In this document: positions 1 through 7,834 of the stretch, in pieces
Numbering within the stretch: position 1 is the stretch's first letter
Layout of the letters: each line of letters begins with the position of its first letter
From: Novosphingobium sp.
Lineage (GTDB): Bacteria; Pseudomonadota; Alphaproteobacteria; Sphingomonadales; Sphingomonadaceae
DNA length: 64,000 nucleotides
Reading direction: 5' to 3'
NCBI RefSeq assembly: GCF_024642085.1
Contig: NZ_JAHEBV010000015.1
Coordinates: forward strand, 1 to 64,000
Translations under genes and position numbers: made by a program
Notes under the pieces: model-generated
The model's database searches: none
Told to the model about the DNA's origin: nothing
The model's input: the letters and a program-made list of their open reading frames with translations, nothing else

Positions 1-87
1 CTGGCAACGGTGGATGTGCGTTTGTGGCAGGACGATCCGGCGTACATCGTCGGACAGGCTACAGTAACGTACGCCATTCCGGCCTGA
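1..87 (+). CDS. PaaI-like hotdog thioesterase, C-terminal fragment
   Basis: Only the last 28 codons lie in the window, ending at a TGA at 85-87. The residues read like the final beta strands of a PaaI/YbgC-type hotdog acyl-CoA thioesterase: a strand with VDVRLW, then a GQATVTYAIP strand typical of the end of the fold. The active site is outside the window, so substrate and activity cannot be judged. It is followed at once by a convergent gene on the minus strand. The family call is inference from a short tail. Confidence 0.55.
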   Translation: MATVDVRLWQDDPAYIVGQATVTYAIPA

Positions 88-88
88 A

Positions 89-442
89 TCAGACCGGCAA
101 GCCGAACCGGCGGCCCAGCCACATCAGCAAAAGATAACCCGTGATGGCCGCCAACGCTCCGGCGACAAGTGCCGGGGTGATGCCGAAGCCCCGCCGCAGC
201 AGCATGGCGATGATCACGAACGAGGGCAGGGCGGCGATGACGTAAGCGAATGTGCCGATCATGAAGTCCGCCGCGCGTACCGGATCAGGGTTGCCGCGCC
301 ACAACCACAGCAGAGCAATCAGCGTGGTCAGCGGCAGGCTGGCAACAAGGCCGCCCCAGCCGGGATTGCGGCGCGCCAGTTCAGAGGCAGCGGCGATAAC
401 GATTCCCGAAACAATCGCTTTGATCGCCAGCTGCCCCCACAC
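89..442 (-). CDS. DUF3147-family small integral membrane protein
   Basis: A 117-residue membrane protein if translation starts at the GTG at 442-440, which has a GAGG-like ribosome site just upstream and begins right after the peroxiredoxin stop. A longer in-frame ATG start at 592 would run well into the peroxiredoxin gene and is less likely. Hydrophobic segments alternate with short loops: a first segment near residues 5-20, a conserved-looking PGWGGLVASLPLTT stretch, then about three more membrane spans. This pattern matches the DUF3147 family, whose function is unknown. Its tight spacing behind the peroxiredoxin suggests co-transcription. Confidence 0.7.
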   Translation of the reverse strand: MWGQLAIKAIVSGIVIAAASELARRNPGWGGLVASLPLTTLIALLWLWRGNPDPVRAADFMIGTFAYVIAALPSFVIIAMLLRRGFGITPALVAGALAAITGYLLLMWLGRRFGLPV

Positions 443-452
443 TGTGCTTGCC

Positions 453-932
453 TCAGAGCTGACCCAGCATATGCTCGGCGCTGCTAACCTTGAACTCACC
501 CGGAGCTTCGACGTTAAGCTGTTCGACCACGCCATCATTGACGACCATCGAGAAACGCTGGCCGCGCTTGCCAAGGCCAAAGGCGCTGCCATCCATGGTC
601 AGACCCACGGCTTCGGCAAAATCGCCATTGCCATCGGCGAGCATCGTGATCGCCTCGCTCCCGGCGGCCTTGTTCCAGGCGCCCATGACAAAGGGATCGT
701 TGACCGCAGTACCAACGATTTCATCGATCCCTGCGGCTTTCAGGTCAGCCGCCTTGTCAACGAAGCCGGGCAGGTGTTTGGCAGAGCAGGTCGGCGTGAA
801 CGCACCGGGAACGGAGAACAACGCGACGCGCTTGCCCTTGAAATAATCGGCGCTTTGCACGGCTTCAGGGCCGGCCTCGGTCGCCTTGACCAGCTTCACG
901 TCGGGCAGCTTGTCCCCTACCGAAATCGTCAT
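453..932 (-). CDS. Peroxiredoxin, Prx5/AhpE-like glutaredoxin-type
   Basis: A 159-residue thiol peroxidase of the Prx5 type that reduces hydrogen peroxide and organic hydroperoxides in the cytoplasm. The active-site block PGAFTPTCSAKHLPGF places the peroxidatic cysteine at residue 49, with Thr46 of the catalytic triad and an Arg in GKRGQRFSM near residue 125. Length and ends match the family. No second cysteine is visible in the usual resolving positions, so it is likely a 1-Cys enzyme recycled by glutathione or glutaredoxin (inference). It is followed by the DUF3147-like gene 10 bases downstream. Confidence 0.93.
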   Translation of the reverse strand: MTISVGDKLPDVKLVKATEAGPEAVQSADYFKGKRVALFSVPGAFTPTCSAKHLPGFVDKAADLKAAGIDEIVGTAVNDPFVMGAWNKAAGSEAITMLADGNGDFAEAVGLTMDGSAFGLGKRGQRFSMVVNDGVVEQLNVEAPGEFKVSSAEHMLGQL

Positions 933-1117
933 GTCCGTGTCTCCTTGTCATGGCGCCTGGCGCGCGTTGCGAATTGCCTGCCGGATATAGGGTGAGGCGC
1001 GGTGAGGGCAACACCGCGGTCATGGTTAATTTCGCTTTACCGGGCCGGTTTAACTTTAAGTAAAAGGATTGGGACGAATGTTCCCCGGCAGGAATCGATC
1101 CTGCGGGGAGACTGCAC

Positions 1118-1576
1118 ATGAACGTCAAGGGGGTCGCGGCAGGACTTGCCGCTGTATCGATGCTGGTTTCGGTTCCGGCGCAAGCCGGTTCGATGGGTCA
1201 GGCGGAAAAGCTGCGCCGTCTGGATATCATGCTGATGGTGACTGGTTTGCGCTGCCGCACCACGCAATACAACTTTCAGGCCGACTACGGCAGGTTTACG
1301 ACGAACCATATCGCAGAACTGAACGCCGCCAGTCGTGAAATGAAAGCAAATCTGGCGAAGCGTCACGGTATCGTCGGCGCAGCCCGCGCGCTTGACAAGA
1401 TCAGTGTGACCATGGCCAACGACTACGGCAATGGCCACCCGTGGCTCGGCTGCGACCAGCTCAAGAAAGTTGCCAGCGGCCTTGCAGCTGCCAAGGGTTC
1501 CGGTCCGTTGGTTGAAGCGGCCGATCAGTTGCTCGGTGAAGGCGGTGGCGGTCAATATACTTACGCGCGCCGGTAA
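1118..1576 (+). CDS. Small secreted protein of unknown function
   Basis: A 152-residue protein with a clean signal peptide (Lys4, hydrophobic core 7-20, AQA cleavage site near residue 23). The mature part is mainly helical, with only two cysteines, C46 and C112, that could form one disulfide in the periplasm. The C-terminus is glycine-rich. I do not recognise a named domain. It sits about 200 bases upstream of ahcY in the same direction. The ATG start is preceded by a GGGGAG-like ribosome site at about 1105-1110. Function unknown; expression as a secreted protein is well supported by the signal sequence. Confidence 0.75.
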   Translation: MNVKGVAAGLAAVSMLVSVPAQAGSMGQAEKLRRLDIMLMVTGLRCRTTQYNFQADYGRFTTNHIAELNAASREMKANLAKRHGIVGAARALDKISVTMANDYGNGHPWLGCDQLKKVASGLAAAKGSGPLVEAADQLLGEGGGGQYTYARR

Positions 1577-1658
1577 AATCATTTTGCCGGGGAACGCTTG
1601 TCGGTGATTTCGACAGAGTAGGCAGTCTGCAAGGCGGCGTGCGCATCCGCGGTAGTTG

Positions 1659-1678
1659 ATATAAAGAAATCTTTATAT
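1659..1678. promoter_or_regulatory. Candidate operator: 20-bp palindrome upstream of ahcY
   Basis: Two perfect 9-bp arms (ATATAAAGA and TCTTTATAT) are separated by 2 bases, an AT-rich island in a GC-rich region 105 bp upstream of the ahcY start. Such symmetry suits a dimeric repressor. Methionine-cycle genes in proteobacteria are often controlled by ArsR-family regulators (SahR/SamR) that bind palindromes; assigning this site to one of them is inference. Confidence 0.5.
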
Positions 1679-1680
1679 TT

Positions 1681-1701
1681 GCCTCTGCGCGCATCAGAGG
1701 C
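1681..1701 (+). other. Hairpin in the ahcY leader
   Basis: A perfect 7-bp stem (GCCTCTG with CAGAGGC) closes a 7-base loop, directly after the palindrome and 4 bases before the terminator hairpin. If transcription starts near the palindrome this would be the first RNA structure of the ahcY leader. It resembles no riboswitch consensus I know. Confidence 0.45.
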
Positions 1702-1704
1702 TAA

Positions 1705-1734
1705 GGGCGGCGTCAGTTATGGCGCCGCCTTTTT
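1705..1734 (+). terminator. Intrinsic terminator between the secreted-protein gene and ahcY
   Basis: A 7-bp GC stem (GGCGGCG with CGCCGCC) with a 10-base loop is followed directly by five T residues. It could simply end the transcript of the upstream secreted-protein gene. Only 48 bases separate it from the ahcY start and no clear promoter is visible there, so it may instead act as an attenuator in the ahcY leader. Confidence 0.75.
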
Positions 1735-1782
1735 CGCATTCGGTCGGTGCTGCTTGCAAGATACTTTCAAGGAGTTTGCCCT

Positions 1783-3201
1783 GTGGCCAGCGCAGCCGAC
1801 ATTGCCGCCAAGGACTATGTAATCGCCGATCTTGGTCTGGCTGATTTTGGCCGTGCCGAAATCCGTATTGCCGAAACCGAAATGCCAGGGTTGATGGCCC
1901 TGCGGCACGAGTTCGGCACCTCGCAGCCGCTCAAGGGCGCGCGGATTACAGGATCGCTCCACATGACGATCCAGACCGCGGTGCTGATCGAAACGCTTAC
2001 CGCGCTGGGCGCCGATGTTCGATGGGCAACCTGCAATATCTATTCCACACAGGACCATGCCGCCGCGGCGATTGCTGCAGTGGGCATTCCGGTTTTTGCC
2101 GTAAAGGGTGAAAGCCTGGCAGATTACTGGGACTATGTCGGACGGATTTTCGATTGGGACGATGGCTCGGGCCAGACTGCCAACATGATCCTCGACGATG
2201 GCGGCGATGCCACCATGTTTGCCCTGTGGGGCGCGCGGCTTGAAGCGGGCGATACCATGCCCGAACCGACCAATGCTGAAGAGATCGAGTTTCAGCGCGC
2301 GCTGAAGGCTTTCGTCAAGGCCAAGCCCGGTTACCTGACGATGTCGGTTGCTCACATCAAGGGTGTATCGGAAGAAACCACCACCGGGGTCCACCGCCTT
2401 TACCAGATCGCCAAGGACGGCAAGCTGCCGTTCCCGGCAATCAACGTGAACGACAGTGTCACCAAGTCGAAGTTCGACAACCTCTATGGCTGCAAGGAAA
2501 GCCTGGTTGACGCAATTCGCCGCGCCACCGACGTCATGCTGGCGGGTAAGGTCGCCTGCGTTGCCGGGTTCGGCGATGTCGGCAAGGGTTCTGCCGCATC
2601 GCTTCGCCAGGGCGGCGCGCGGGTGATGGTGACCGAAATCGATCCGATATGCGCGCTGCAGGCGGCTATGGAAGGCTACGAAGTCGTGACGATGGAAGAA
2701 GCCGTGACCCGCTGCGATATCTTCGTCACTGCCACCGGCAACGAGGATGTGATCACAGCAGAACACATGAAGGCGATGAAGCCGATGAGCATCGTGTGCA
2801 ATATCGGCCACTTTGACAGCGAGATCCAGATTGCCGCGCTAGACAATTACAAGTGGTCGGAAATCAAGCCCGGCACCGATCTGGTTGAGTTTCCTGATGG
2901 CAAGCAGATTCTGATCCTGGCCAAGGGCCGTCTGGTCAATCTGGGCTGCGCAACTGGCCACCCCAGCTTCGTGATGAGCAGCAGCTTTACCAACCAGACA
3001 CTGGCGCAGATCGAACTGTTCACCAAGGCAAGCGAGTACAAGAACGAAGTATACGTCCTGCCCAAGCATCTGGACGAGAAGGTTGCGGCGCTGCATCTGG
3101 AAAAGTTGGGGGTCAAGTTGACCACGCTGAGCAAGAAGCAGTCCGACTATATTGGCGTGCCGCAGGCCGGGCCGTTCAAGCCGGACCACTACCGGTACTG
3201 A
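1783..3201 (+). CDS. ahcY: Adenosylhomocysteinase (S-adenosyl-L-homocysteine hydrolase)
   Basis: A 472-residue cytoplasmic NAD-dependent enzyme that splits S-adenosylhomocysteine into adenosine and homocysteine, clearing the product of SAM-dependent methylation. The start is the GTG at 1783, set by an AAGGAG site 8 bases upstream; the in-frame ATG at 1747 has no such support. Visible signatures are the NAD-binding [18 protein letters not shown] stretch, [25 protein letters not shown] and the family's invariant C-terminal KPDHYRY. Length matches proteobacterial orthologues, including the roughly 40-residue insertion typical of them. The upstream palindrome, hairpin and terminator suggest regulation of the leader. 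Confidence 0.98.
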   Translation: MASAADIAAKDYVIADLGLADFGRAEIRIAETEMPGLMALRHEFGTSQPLKGARITGSLHMTIQTAVLIETLTALGADVRWATCNIYSTQDHAAAAIAAVGIPVFAVKGESLADYWDYVGRIFDWDDGSGQTANMILDDGGDATMFALWGARLEAGDTMPEPTNAEEIEFQRALKAFVKAKPGYLTMSVAHIKGVSEETTTGVHRLYQIAKDGKLPFPAINVNDSVTKSKFDNLYGCKESLVDAIRRATDVMLAGKVACVAGFGDVGKGSAASLRQGGARVMVTEIDPICALQAAMEGYEVVTMEEAVTRCDIFVTATGNEDVITAEHMKAMKPMSIVCNIGHFDSEIQIAALDNYKWSEIKPGTDLVEFPDGKQILILAKGRLVNLGCATGHPSFVMSSSFTNQTLAQIELFTKASEYKNEVYVLPKHLDEKVAALHLEKLGVKLTTLSKKQSDYIGVPQAGPFKPDHYRY

Positions 3202-3266
3202 CGGCGCGGTCGGCGTTTATGCTTCGGCAAGCCTGGCCTTAGCGGGCATTGGTCTAATTCCGATTT

Positions 3267-3290
3267 CCGCTCAGCCTGAGCTTGTCGAAG
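3267..3290 (-). repeat. REP-like intergenic element, copy 1
   Basis: On the minus strand this reads as a 24-base element containing CAAGCTCAGGCTGAGCGG. Related pieces occur at 27956-27977 and 62531-62550. I recall CTTCGACAAGCTCAGG-type motifs as a frequent dispersed intergenic repeat of sphingomonad genomes; within this window only three partial copies can be seen. Confidence 0.45.
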
Positions 3291-3340
3291 CCGGCGCGCT
3301 GCCGCTTGCCATTGCCGCCCCCCGCGCATAGCTGGGAGAC

Positions 3341-5698
3341 ATGACGCTTACCCCCACAGCGATGGTTCTGCTCGGTCTGTTGATGGCCGCTTGGACAGTC
3401 GCGGCGATCGGGGTGATTCTGGCTGCGCGCACCCGGCAAAAACGTGCCGAATCGAGCCAGCGCCATGCAGTACGTCTGGGCCGCATGGTTGATGAAAGCC
3501 CTGCCGTGCCGCTGCTGGTCCGGGTTGACGGCAAGATTGAGGCGCCGCAGCGACTGGCCAACTGGCTTGGCCTTGAAAAAGTTCCGCGTTTCCTGACCGA
3601 ACTGGACGGCGAAGGGATCGCAGGCGGGACGGGCGGATTTACCGCTGAAAAACTTGCAGAACTGACCGAGGCGGTGCGCCGCACCCAGAGAACTGCCGCG
3701 CCGTTCCGGATGGTCGCTACCCCGCGCGGATCGTCGCGCAGCCTCGCCCTGCGCGGGCATCTTGCCGATCCACAGGTTTCGCCGGGTGGAGCAGCGCTGG
3801 TCTGGGTGTTTGATTTTTCCGATAGCGAAAGCGAACTGGTTCAGCTGCGTGAGGATGCATCACGAGCGCGGGGCGATTTTGCTGCGCTGGTTGGCCTGAT
3901 CGAAGCCGCGCCCATGCCGATGTGGTTCCGCAGCCCCGATGGCGATCTGCGACTGGTCAACCAGGCCTATGTCCGTGCCGTGGCTGGGGACGATGCGCGC
4001 ACGGTCGCAGAAGACGGGGTTGAACTGATCGAATCGGTCGACGGCCTGACCGCGCGTCAGGTGGCGCTGCAATCATTCGCCCGCAAGCTTCCGATCGAAC
4101 GGATGGTTTCTGCAACGATTGACGGTGAACGCCGGGCATTGCGCGTGTCCGATTTGCCGCTGGGCAGTGAAGGGATTGCGGGATACGCCGTTGATGTTGA
4201 GGAGATGGAGGAACTGGGCCGAGATTTCCGCGCTTTTCGCGATGCCCAGCGCGCCATGCTTGATCAGCTTTCGGCTGGCGTTGCGCAGTTCGATGCCAAA
4301 CGCCAGCTAACCTTTGCCAACCAGCCGTTCCAGCGCATCTTTGCGTTGAAGCCCGCAACCATGCTCGATCCGCCGCTGTTTGAGCGTTTGCTCGACCTGG
4401 CGCGGGATGGCGGGCGGGTGCCCGAAGCGCGGGACTTTCCTGCATGGCGGCGCGAGCGGGCGGCCTGGTTCCTGGCCAGCGGCCCTCAGGAAGAGGCCTG
4501 GACCCTGGCGGATGGCACGCACCTGCGCATCGTTGCCCAGCCCTTGCCGGATGGCGGGATGATCCTGATTGCCGAGGACAGGACAGAGCAGCTGCGCCTC
4601 TCAGCGGTGCGCGACACCCTGCTGCGCACTCGCACGGCAACCTTCGACAGCCTGTTCGAATCGGTCGCGGTGTTTTCTCCCGATGGCCGGATGCAGCTGT
4701 GGAACCGCCGCTTTGCCGCCGACTGGGGACTGGAAGACAGTTTTCTGGACGAGCATCCCCGCATCGAAGTGCTGCTAGAGAAGATCGGCTTGAGTCTGGT
4801 TCATCCCGGCCGGGTCCGGCAAGTGGGCGATGCCATCCGATCAGCGACGCTGGACCGCAAGCAGACCACCGGGCGCGCAGCGCTCGCCGATGGGCGCACA
4901 CTCGAGTTTGCCGGCGTGCCGCTGCCCGATGGCAACGGGCTGCTAACCGTGCTTGACATAACAGACAGCCAGAAGGCTGAAGATGCGCTCAAACAGCGCA
5001 ACGCCGCGCTGGAAGAAGCGGACGCAATGAAAACCCGCTTCCTTGCGACGATGAGTTACGAGTTCCGTACCCCGCTGACCTCGATCGGCGGTTTTGCCGA
5101 ACTGCTGCAGGCGGGACTGGGCGGGGAATTGTCCGAACAGGGCGACGAGTATGTTGCGGCGATTCTTACTTCTGTCGCGCGGCTGGGAGAGCAGATCGAC
5201 GATGTGCTCGACCTGTCGCAAAGCGAAGCGGGGATGCTTCCGCTGGCCGAGGAGGAGATCGACCTTCTGCCTTTTGTCACCAAGCTGGTCGAGGAGCGTT
5301 CGCCAGCAATCAAGGCCGGCAATATCACGCTGGACATGCGCGGCGATCGCAGCGCAGGGCGCCTGACCGGAGATCGACGCCGCCTGGGCCGCGCGGTGGG
5401 ACATCTGATCGATAACGCTATCGCCGCGACCCCGCAGGACGGGCGCATTCTGGTCGAATTGACCGGGCGCAAAGGCAAGGCGCAGATCGTGGTTTCAGAC
5501 AACGGTTCCGGGATGGATGCGACCACGCTGGCCCGCGCGATGGAAGGAATAAAGGTCAGCGCCGACGGCAAGACGATCGAGCGGCGTCAGGGGCTGGGAC
5601 TGCCATTGGCGCGCCAGCTGATCGAGGCACATGGCGGATCGCTGCAACTGCTGTCCGAACCAGGACAAGGCACGGCGGCGATTGTCGAGTTGCCGTGA
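3341..5698 (+). CDS. divL: DivL-like PAS-domain pseudo-histidine kinase
   Basis: A 785-residue membrane-anchored signalling protein. One N-terminal membrane segment spans residues 7-28, followed by several PAS-like regions (about 185-275, 305-410 and 435-540) and a kinase core. The H-box reads MSYEFRTPLTSIGG, so the phosphoacceptor His is replaced by Tyr573. The N-box (HLIDNAI), DNGSGM and GLGLPLARQL motifs of the ATPase domain remain. Tyr at this position is the hallmark of Caulobacter DivL (769 residues), which controls CckA and CtrA through DivK; role here is inferred from that. It precedes tsaE, whose GTG start overlaps its stop. A GGGAG site supports the start. Confidence 0.9.
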   Translation: MTLTPTAMVLLGLLMAAWTVAAIGVILAARTRQKRAESSQRHAVRLGRMVDESPAVPLLVRVDGKIEAPQRLANWLGLEKVPRFLTELDGEGIAGGTGGFTAEKLAELTEAVRRTQRTAAPFRMVATPRGSSRSLALRGHLADPQVSPGGAALVWVFDFSDSESELVQLREDASRARGDFAALVGLIEAAPMPMWFRSPDGDLRLVNQAYVRAVAGDDARTVAEDGVELIESVDGLTARQVALQSFARKLPIERMVSATIDGERRALRVSDLPLGSEGIAGYAVDVEEMEELGRDFRAFRDAQRAMLDQLSAGVAQFDAKRQLTFANQPFQRIFALKPATMLDPPLFERLLDLARDGGRVPEARDFPAWRRERAAWFLASGPQEEAWTLADGTHLRIVAQPLPDGGMILIAEDRTEQLRLSAVRDTLLRTRTATFDSLFESVAVFSPDGRMQLWNRRFAADWGLEDSFLDEHPRIEVLLEKIGLSLVHPGRVRQVGDAIRSATLDRKQTTGRAALADGRTLEFAGVPLPDGNGLLTVLDITDSQKAEDALKQRNAALEEADAMKTRFLATMSYEFRTPLTSIGGFAELLQAGLGGELSEQGDEYVAAILTSVARLGEQIDDVLDLSQSEAGMLPLAEEEIDLLPFVTKLVEERSPAIKAGNITLDMRGDRSAGRLTGDRRRLGRAVGHLIDNAIAATPQDGRILVELTGRKGKAQIVVSDNGSGMDATTLARAMEGIKVSADGKTIERRQGLGLPLARQLIEAHGGSLQLLSEPGQGTAAIVELP

Positions 5699-6138
5699 AA
5701 GTTGCGCTGCCGGACCTTGCTGCGACGTGTTCCTTTGGCGGGCGCATCGCCGCGCAGTTGCGCGCAGGCGACGTAGTGGCGCTGTCTGGCGGACTTGGTG
5801 CAGGCAAGACCACGCTGGCCCGTGCGATCATCGCGGCCTTGGGGCATGAGGGCGAGGTGCCATCGCCCACCTTTGCGATAATCGAAACCTATGATCCCCC
5901 CGCGGTGCGCTTGCCACTGGTCCACGCCGATTTCTATCGTCTGACCCGACCCCGGGAAGCAGAAGAGATCGGCCTGGATGATTATCGCGAGGGTGCAGCG
6001 CTGATTGCTGAATGGCCCGAACTGGCTGGGGGCTTTGCGCATGAAGCGGCCTGTTTGTCGCTTCGTCTTGAAACTGCGGAAACGGGTCGGATTGCCATTG
6101 TCGAAGGCGGGGCCGATTGGCTAGGGCGCATGCCATGA
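5695..6138 (+). CDS. tsaE: tRNA threonylcarbamoyladenosine biosynthesis ATPase TsaE
   Basis: A 147-residue P-loop protein that works with TsaB and TsaD to transfer threonylcarbamoyl to A37 of ANN-decoding tRNAs. The Walker A motif GGLGAGKTT lies at residues 32-40, PSPTFAIIETY follows, and HADFYRL near residue 99 carries the family's Walker B-type acid. The start is a GTG that overlaps the divL stop (GTGA), indicating translational coupling. Length is normal for the YjeE/TsaE family. It begins the conserved alphaproteobacterial string with amgK, murU, addB, addA and trxA. Confidence 0.96.
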   Translation: MKVALPDLAATCSFGGRIAAQLRAGDVVALSGGLGAGKTTLARAIIAALGHEGEVPSPTFAIIETYDPPAVRLPLVHADFYRLTRPREAEEIGLDDYREGAALIAEWPELAGGFAHEAACLSLRLETAETGRIAIVEGGADWLGRMP

Positions 6139-7118
6139 CCGATTTGTTGCCTGAGGGCATCGACACTTTCCTGGCGGGCGCGGGTTGGCGCGATGCGGAG
6201 ATTGAGCCGCTGGCGGGTGACGCCTCGTTCCGCCGCTATTTCCGGATCCGCAGTGGGGATCGCAGCGCCATGCTGATGGACGCGCCCCCACCGCATGAGG
6301 ATCCCGCGCCTTATTTGCGCGCGGCCAAGTGGCTGGACGCCAACGGCCTGCGCGCGCCGTTGATCCTGGCCGAAGACCCTGGTCGGGGGCTGGTGCTTAT
6401 CGAAGACTTTGGCGAAGTGCGCATGCGCGAATACCTCGACGAATGGCCGCAGGACGAGGCGGAAATCTATCGCGGAGCGATCGACGCGCTGGTCGCCTTG
6501 CACCGCCTGCCACCGGGGCCGTTCACAAATTACGGTGTATCGGAATACCTTCGCGAAGCACGGCTTTTTACCGAATGGTTTTGCCCGGCACAGGGTCTTT
6601 GCGTCGATGCGGCCGCCTATGATGCGGCGTGGGAAAATGTGGTCAGCCAGTTGCTGCCGCGCCAGCGCCCCGGTGTTACGGTGCTGCGCGATTATCATGC
6701 CGAAAACATAATGCTGCTGGGATCGCTGCAAAAGCAGGGATTGCTCGATTTCCAGGACGCCCTGGTCGGCCATCCCGCCTACGATGTGGTGTCGCTGCTG
6801 CAGGATGCGCGGCGCGATGTTTCGACCGCGCTGGAAACCGAGATGTTCGATTATTACGTTTCCAAAAGCGGGGCAGGGGCCGAATTTCTGGGCGATTACG
6901 CCCGTCTTGGCGCACAGCGCAACGCCAAGATCGTAGGTATCTTTGTGCGGCTGTGGAAACGCGACGGCAAGCCGCGCTACCTTGACTACATTCCCCGTGT
7001 CTGGGCAGCGCTGGAACGCGATCTGACCCACCCGGCGCTGGAACCGGTCAGCTTGTGGTTTGACAAGAACATACCCGCCGAACTGCGCAAGACGGGCGGC
7101 GGCGTTATTGCCGTATGA
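6135..7118 (+). CDS. amgK: N-acetylmuramate/N-acetylglucosamine anomeric kinase
   Basis: A 327-residue aminoglycoside-phosphotransferase-fold kinase. In Pseudomonas and sphingomonads AmgK phosphorylates MurNAc and GlcNAc at C1 as part of a peptidoglycan recycling route that bypasses the early MurA-MurB steps. The catalytic loop LRDYHAENIM (near residue 190) and metal-binding LLDFQDALVG (near residue 207) are visible, and GDASFRRYFRI near residue 35 resembles the nucleotide loop. The ATG at 6135 overlaps the tsaE stop (ATGA). The next gene, murU, supplies the second step, which strongly supports the assignment over a generic phosphotransferase. Confidence 0.92.
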   Translation: MTDLLPEGIDTFLAGAGWRDAEIEPLAGDASFRRYFRIRSGDRSAMLMDAPPPHEDPAPYLRAAKWLDANGLRAPLILAEDPGRGLVLIEDFGEVRMREYLDEWPQDEAEIYRGAIDALVALHRLPPGPFTNYGVSEYLREARLFTEWFCPAQGLCVDAAAYDAAWENVVSQLLPRQRPGVTVLRDYHAENIMLLGSLQKQGLLDFQDALVGHPAYDVVSLLQDARRDVSTALETEMFDYYVSKSGAGAEFLGDYARLGAQRNAKIVGIFVRLWKRDGKPRYLDYIPRVWAALERDLTHPALEPVSLWFDKNIPAELRKTGGGVIAV

Positions 7119-7834
7119 AAAAGATGCCCGGTACGGCGATGATCATGGCCGCTGGCAAGGGCACGCGAATGATGCCGCTGACTGCCACCAAGCCCAAACC
7201 CCTGGTGAAGGTTGCCGGGACCACACTGCTCGACCACGTGCTTGACTTGCTGCGTGAGGCGGGGGTGGGGCGGATCGTGGTGAACGTCCACTATTTCCCC
7301 GAACAGATCGAGGCGCATCTAGCCGCCAAGGCTGATGATTTCGATGTCGTCATCTCTGACGAGCGGGAACTGCTGCGCGATACCGGCGGCGGGCTTATCA
7401 AGGCGCTGCCCTTGATCTTGGACGATCCGTTCTTTTGCATCAACGCCGACAACTGGTTTGCTGATACGGACGAACACGCGCTTCACCGCATGGCAGCGGC
7501 GTGGGATGCAGAGCGCATGGACGTGATGATGCTGGTGGTACCGACCCAGCGCGCAGGAAATAGCCAGGGTCAGGGCGACTTTGACCTGGACGGCGCTGGA
7601 CGCCTTTCGCGCGAGGGACCAAGGCGCGCCCGGCCCTATGTCTGGACCGGGATCCAGATGCTGGCGCGACACATCGTTACCGACCCGCCGGCAGACGTCT
7701 TTTCGACCAACGTGTTTTGGGATCGCGCGATTGCGCAAGGCCGCTGTCACGGCCTGGTCCACAATGGCGCGTGGTTCGATGTCGGCTATCCCGAAGCGAT
7801 CGGCCTTACCGAGGCTGCGCTGGCAAATGGCTGA
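7115..7834 (+). CDS. murU: N-acetylmuramate alpha-1-phosphate uridylyltransferase
   Basis: A 239-residue nucleotidyltransferase that converts MurNAc-1-phosphate and UTP to UDP-MurNAc in the AmgK-MurU recycling route, a pathway tied to intrinsic fosfomycin tolerance in Pseudomonas. The N-terminal signature AAGKGTRMMPLT with KPKPLV is the sugar-phosphate nucleotidyltransferase loop. The metal-binding acid sits in CINADNWF near residue 109. Its ATG overlaps the amgK stop by 4 bases, so the two kinase and transferase steps are translationally coupled. Confidence 0.93.
   Translation: MKKMPGTAMIMAAGKGTRMMPLTATKPKPLVKVAGTTLLDHVLDLLREAGVGRIVVNVHYFPEQIEAHLAAKADDFDVVISDERELLRDTGGGLIKALPLILDDPFFCINADNWFADTDEHALHRMAAAWDAERMDVMMLVVPTQRAGNSQGQGDFDLDGAGRLSREGPRRARPYVWTGIQMLARHIVTDPPADVFSTNVFWDRAIAQGRCHGLVHNGAWFDVGYPEAIGLTEAALANG

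Noticed and set aside
252..995. 247-codon open frame on the plus strand across the peroxiredoxin
   Set aside because: It lies antisense to a certain peroxiredoxin gene and its product has no recognisable motif; it is a by-product of high GC codon bias.
1024..1039. CtrA-like site (TTAA-N7-TTAC) before the secreted-protein gene
   Set aside because: One mismatch to TTAA-N7-TTAA and no second element; chance occurrence is likely.
1577..1782. Known SAM or SAH riboswitch upstream of ahcY
   Set aside because: Leader sequence does not contain the conserved cores of the SAH, SAM-II or SAM/SAH classes as I know them; only hairpin, palindrome and terminator are reported.
1717..2811. 364-codon open frame antisense to ahcY
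   Set aside because: His/Arg-rich nonsense-like product, fully antisense to a conserved gene.
3957..4901. 314-codon open frame antisense to divL
   Set aside because: Arg/Pro/Ala-rich product typical of an antisense frame in GC-rich DNA; the PAS regions of divL explain the sequence.
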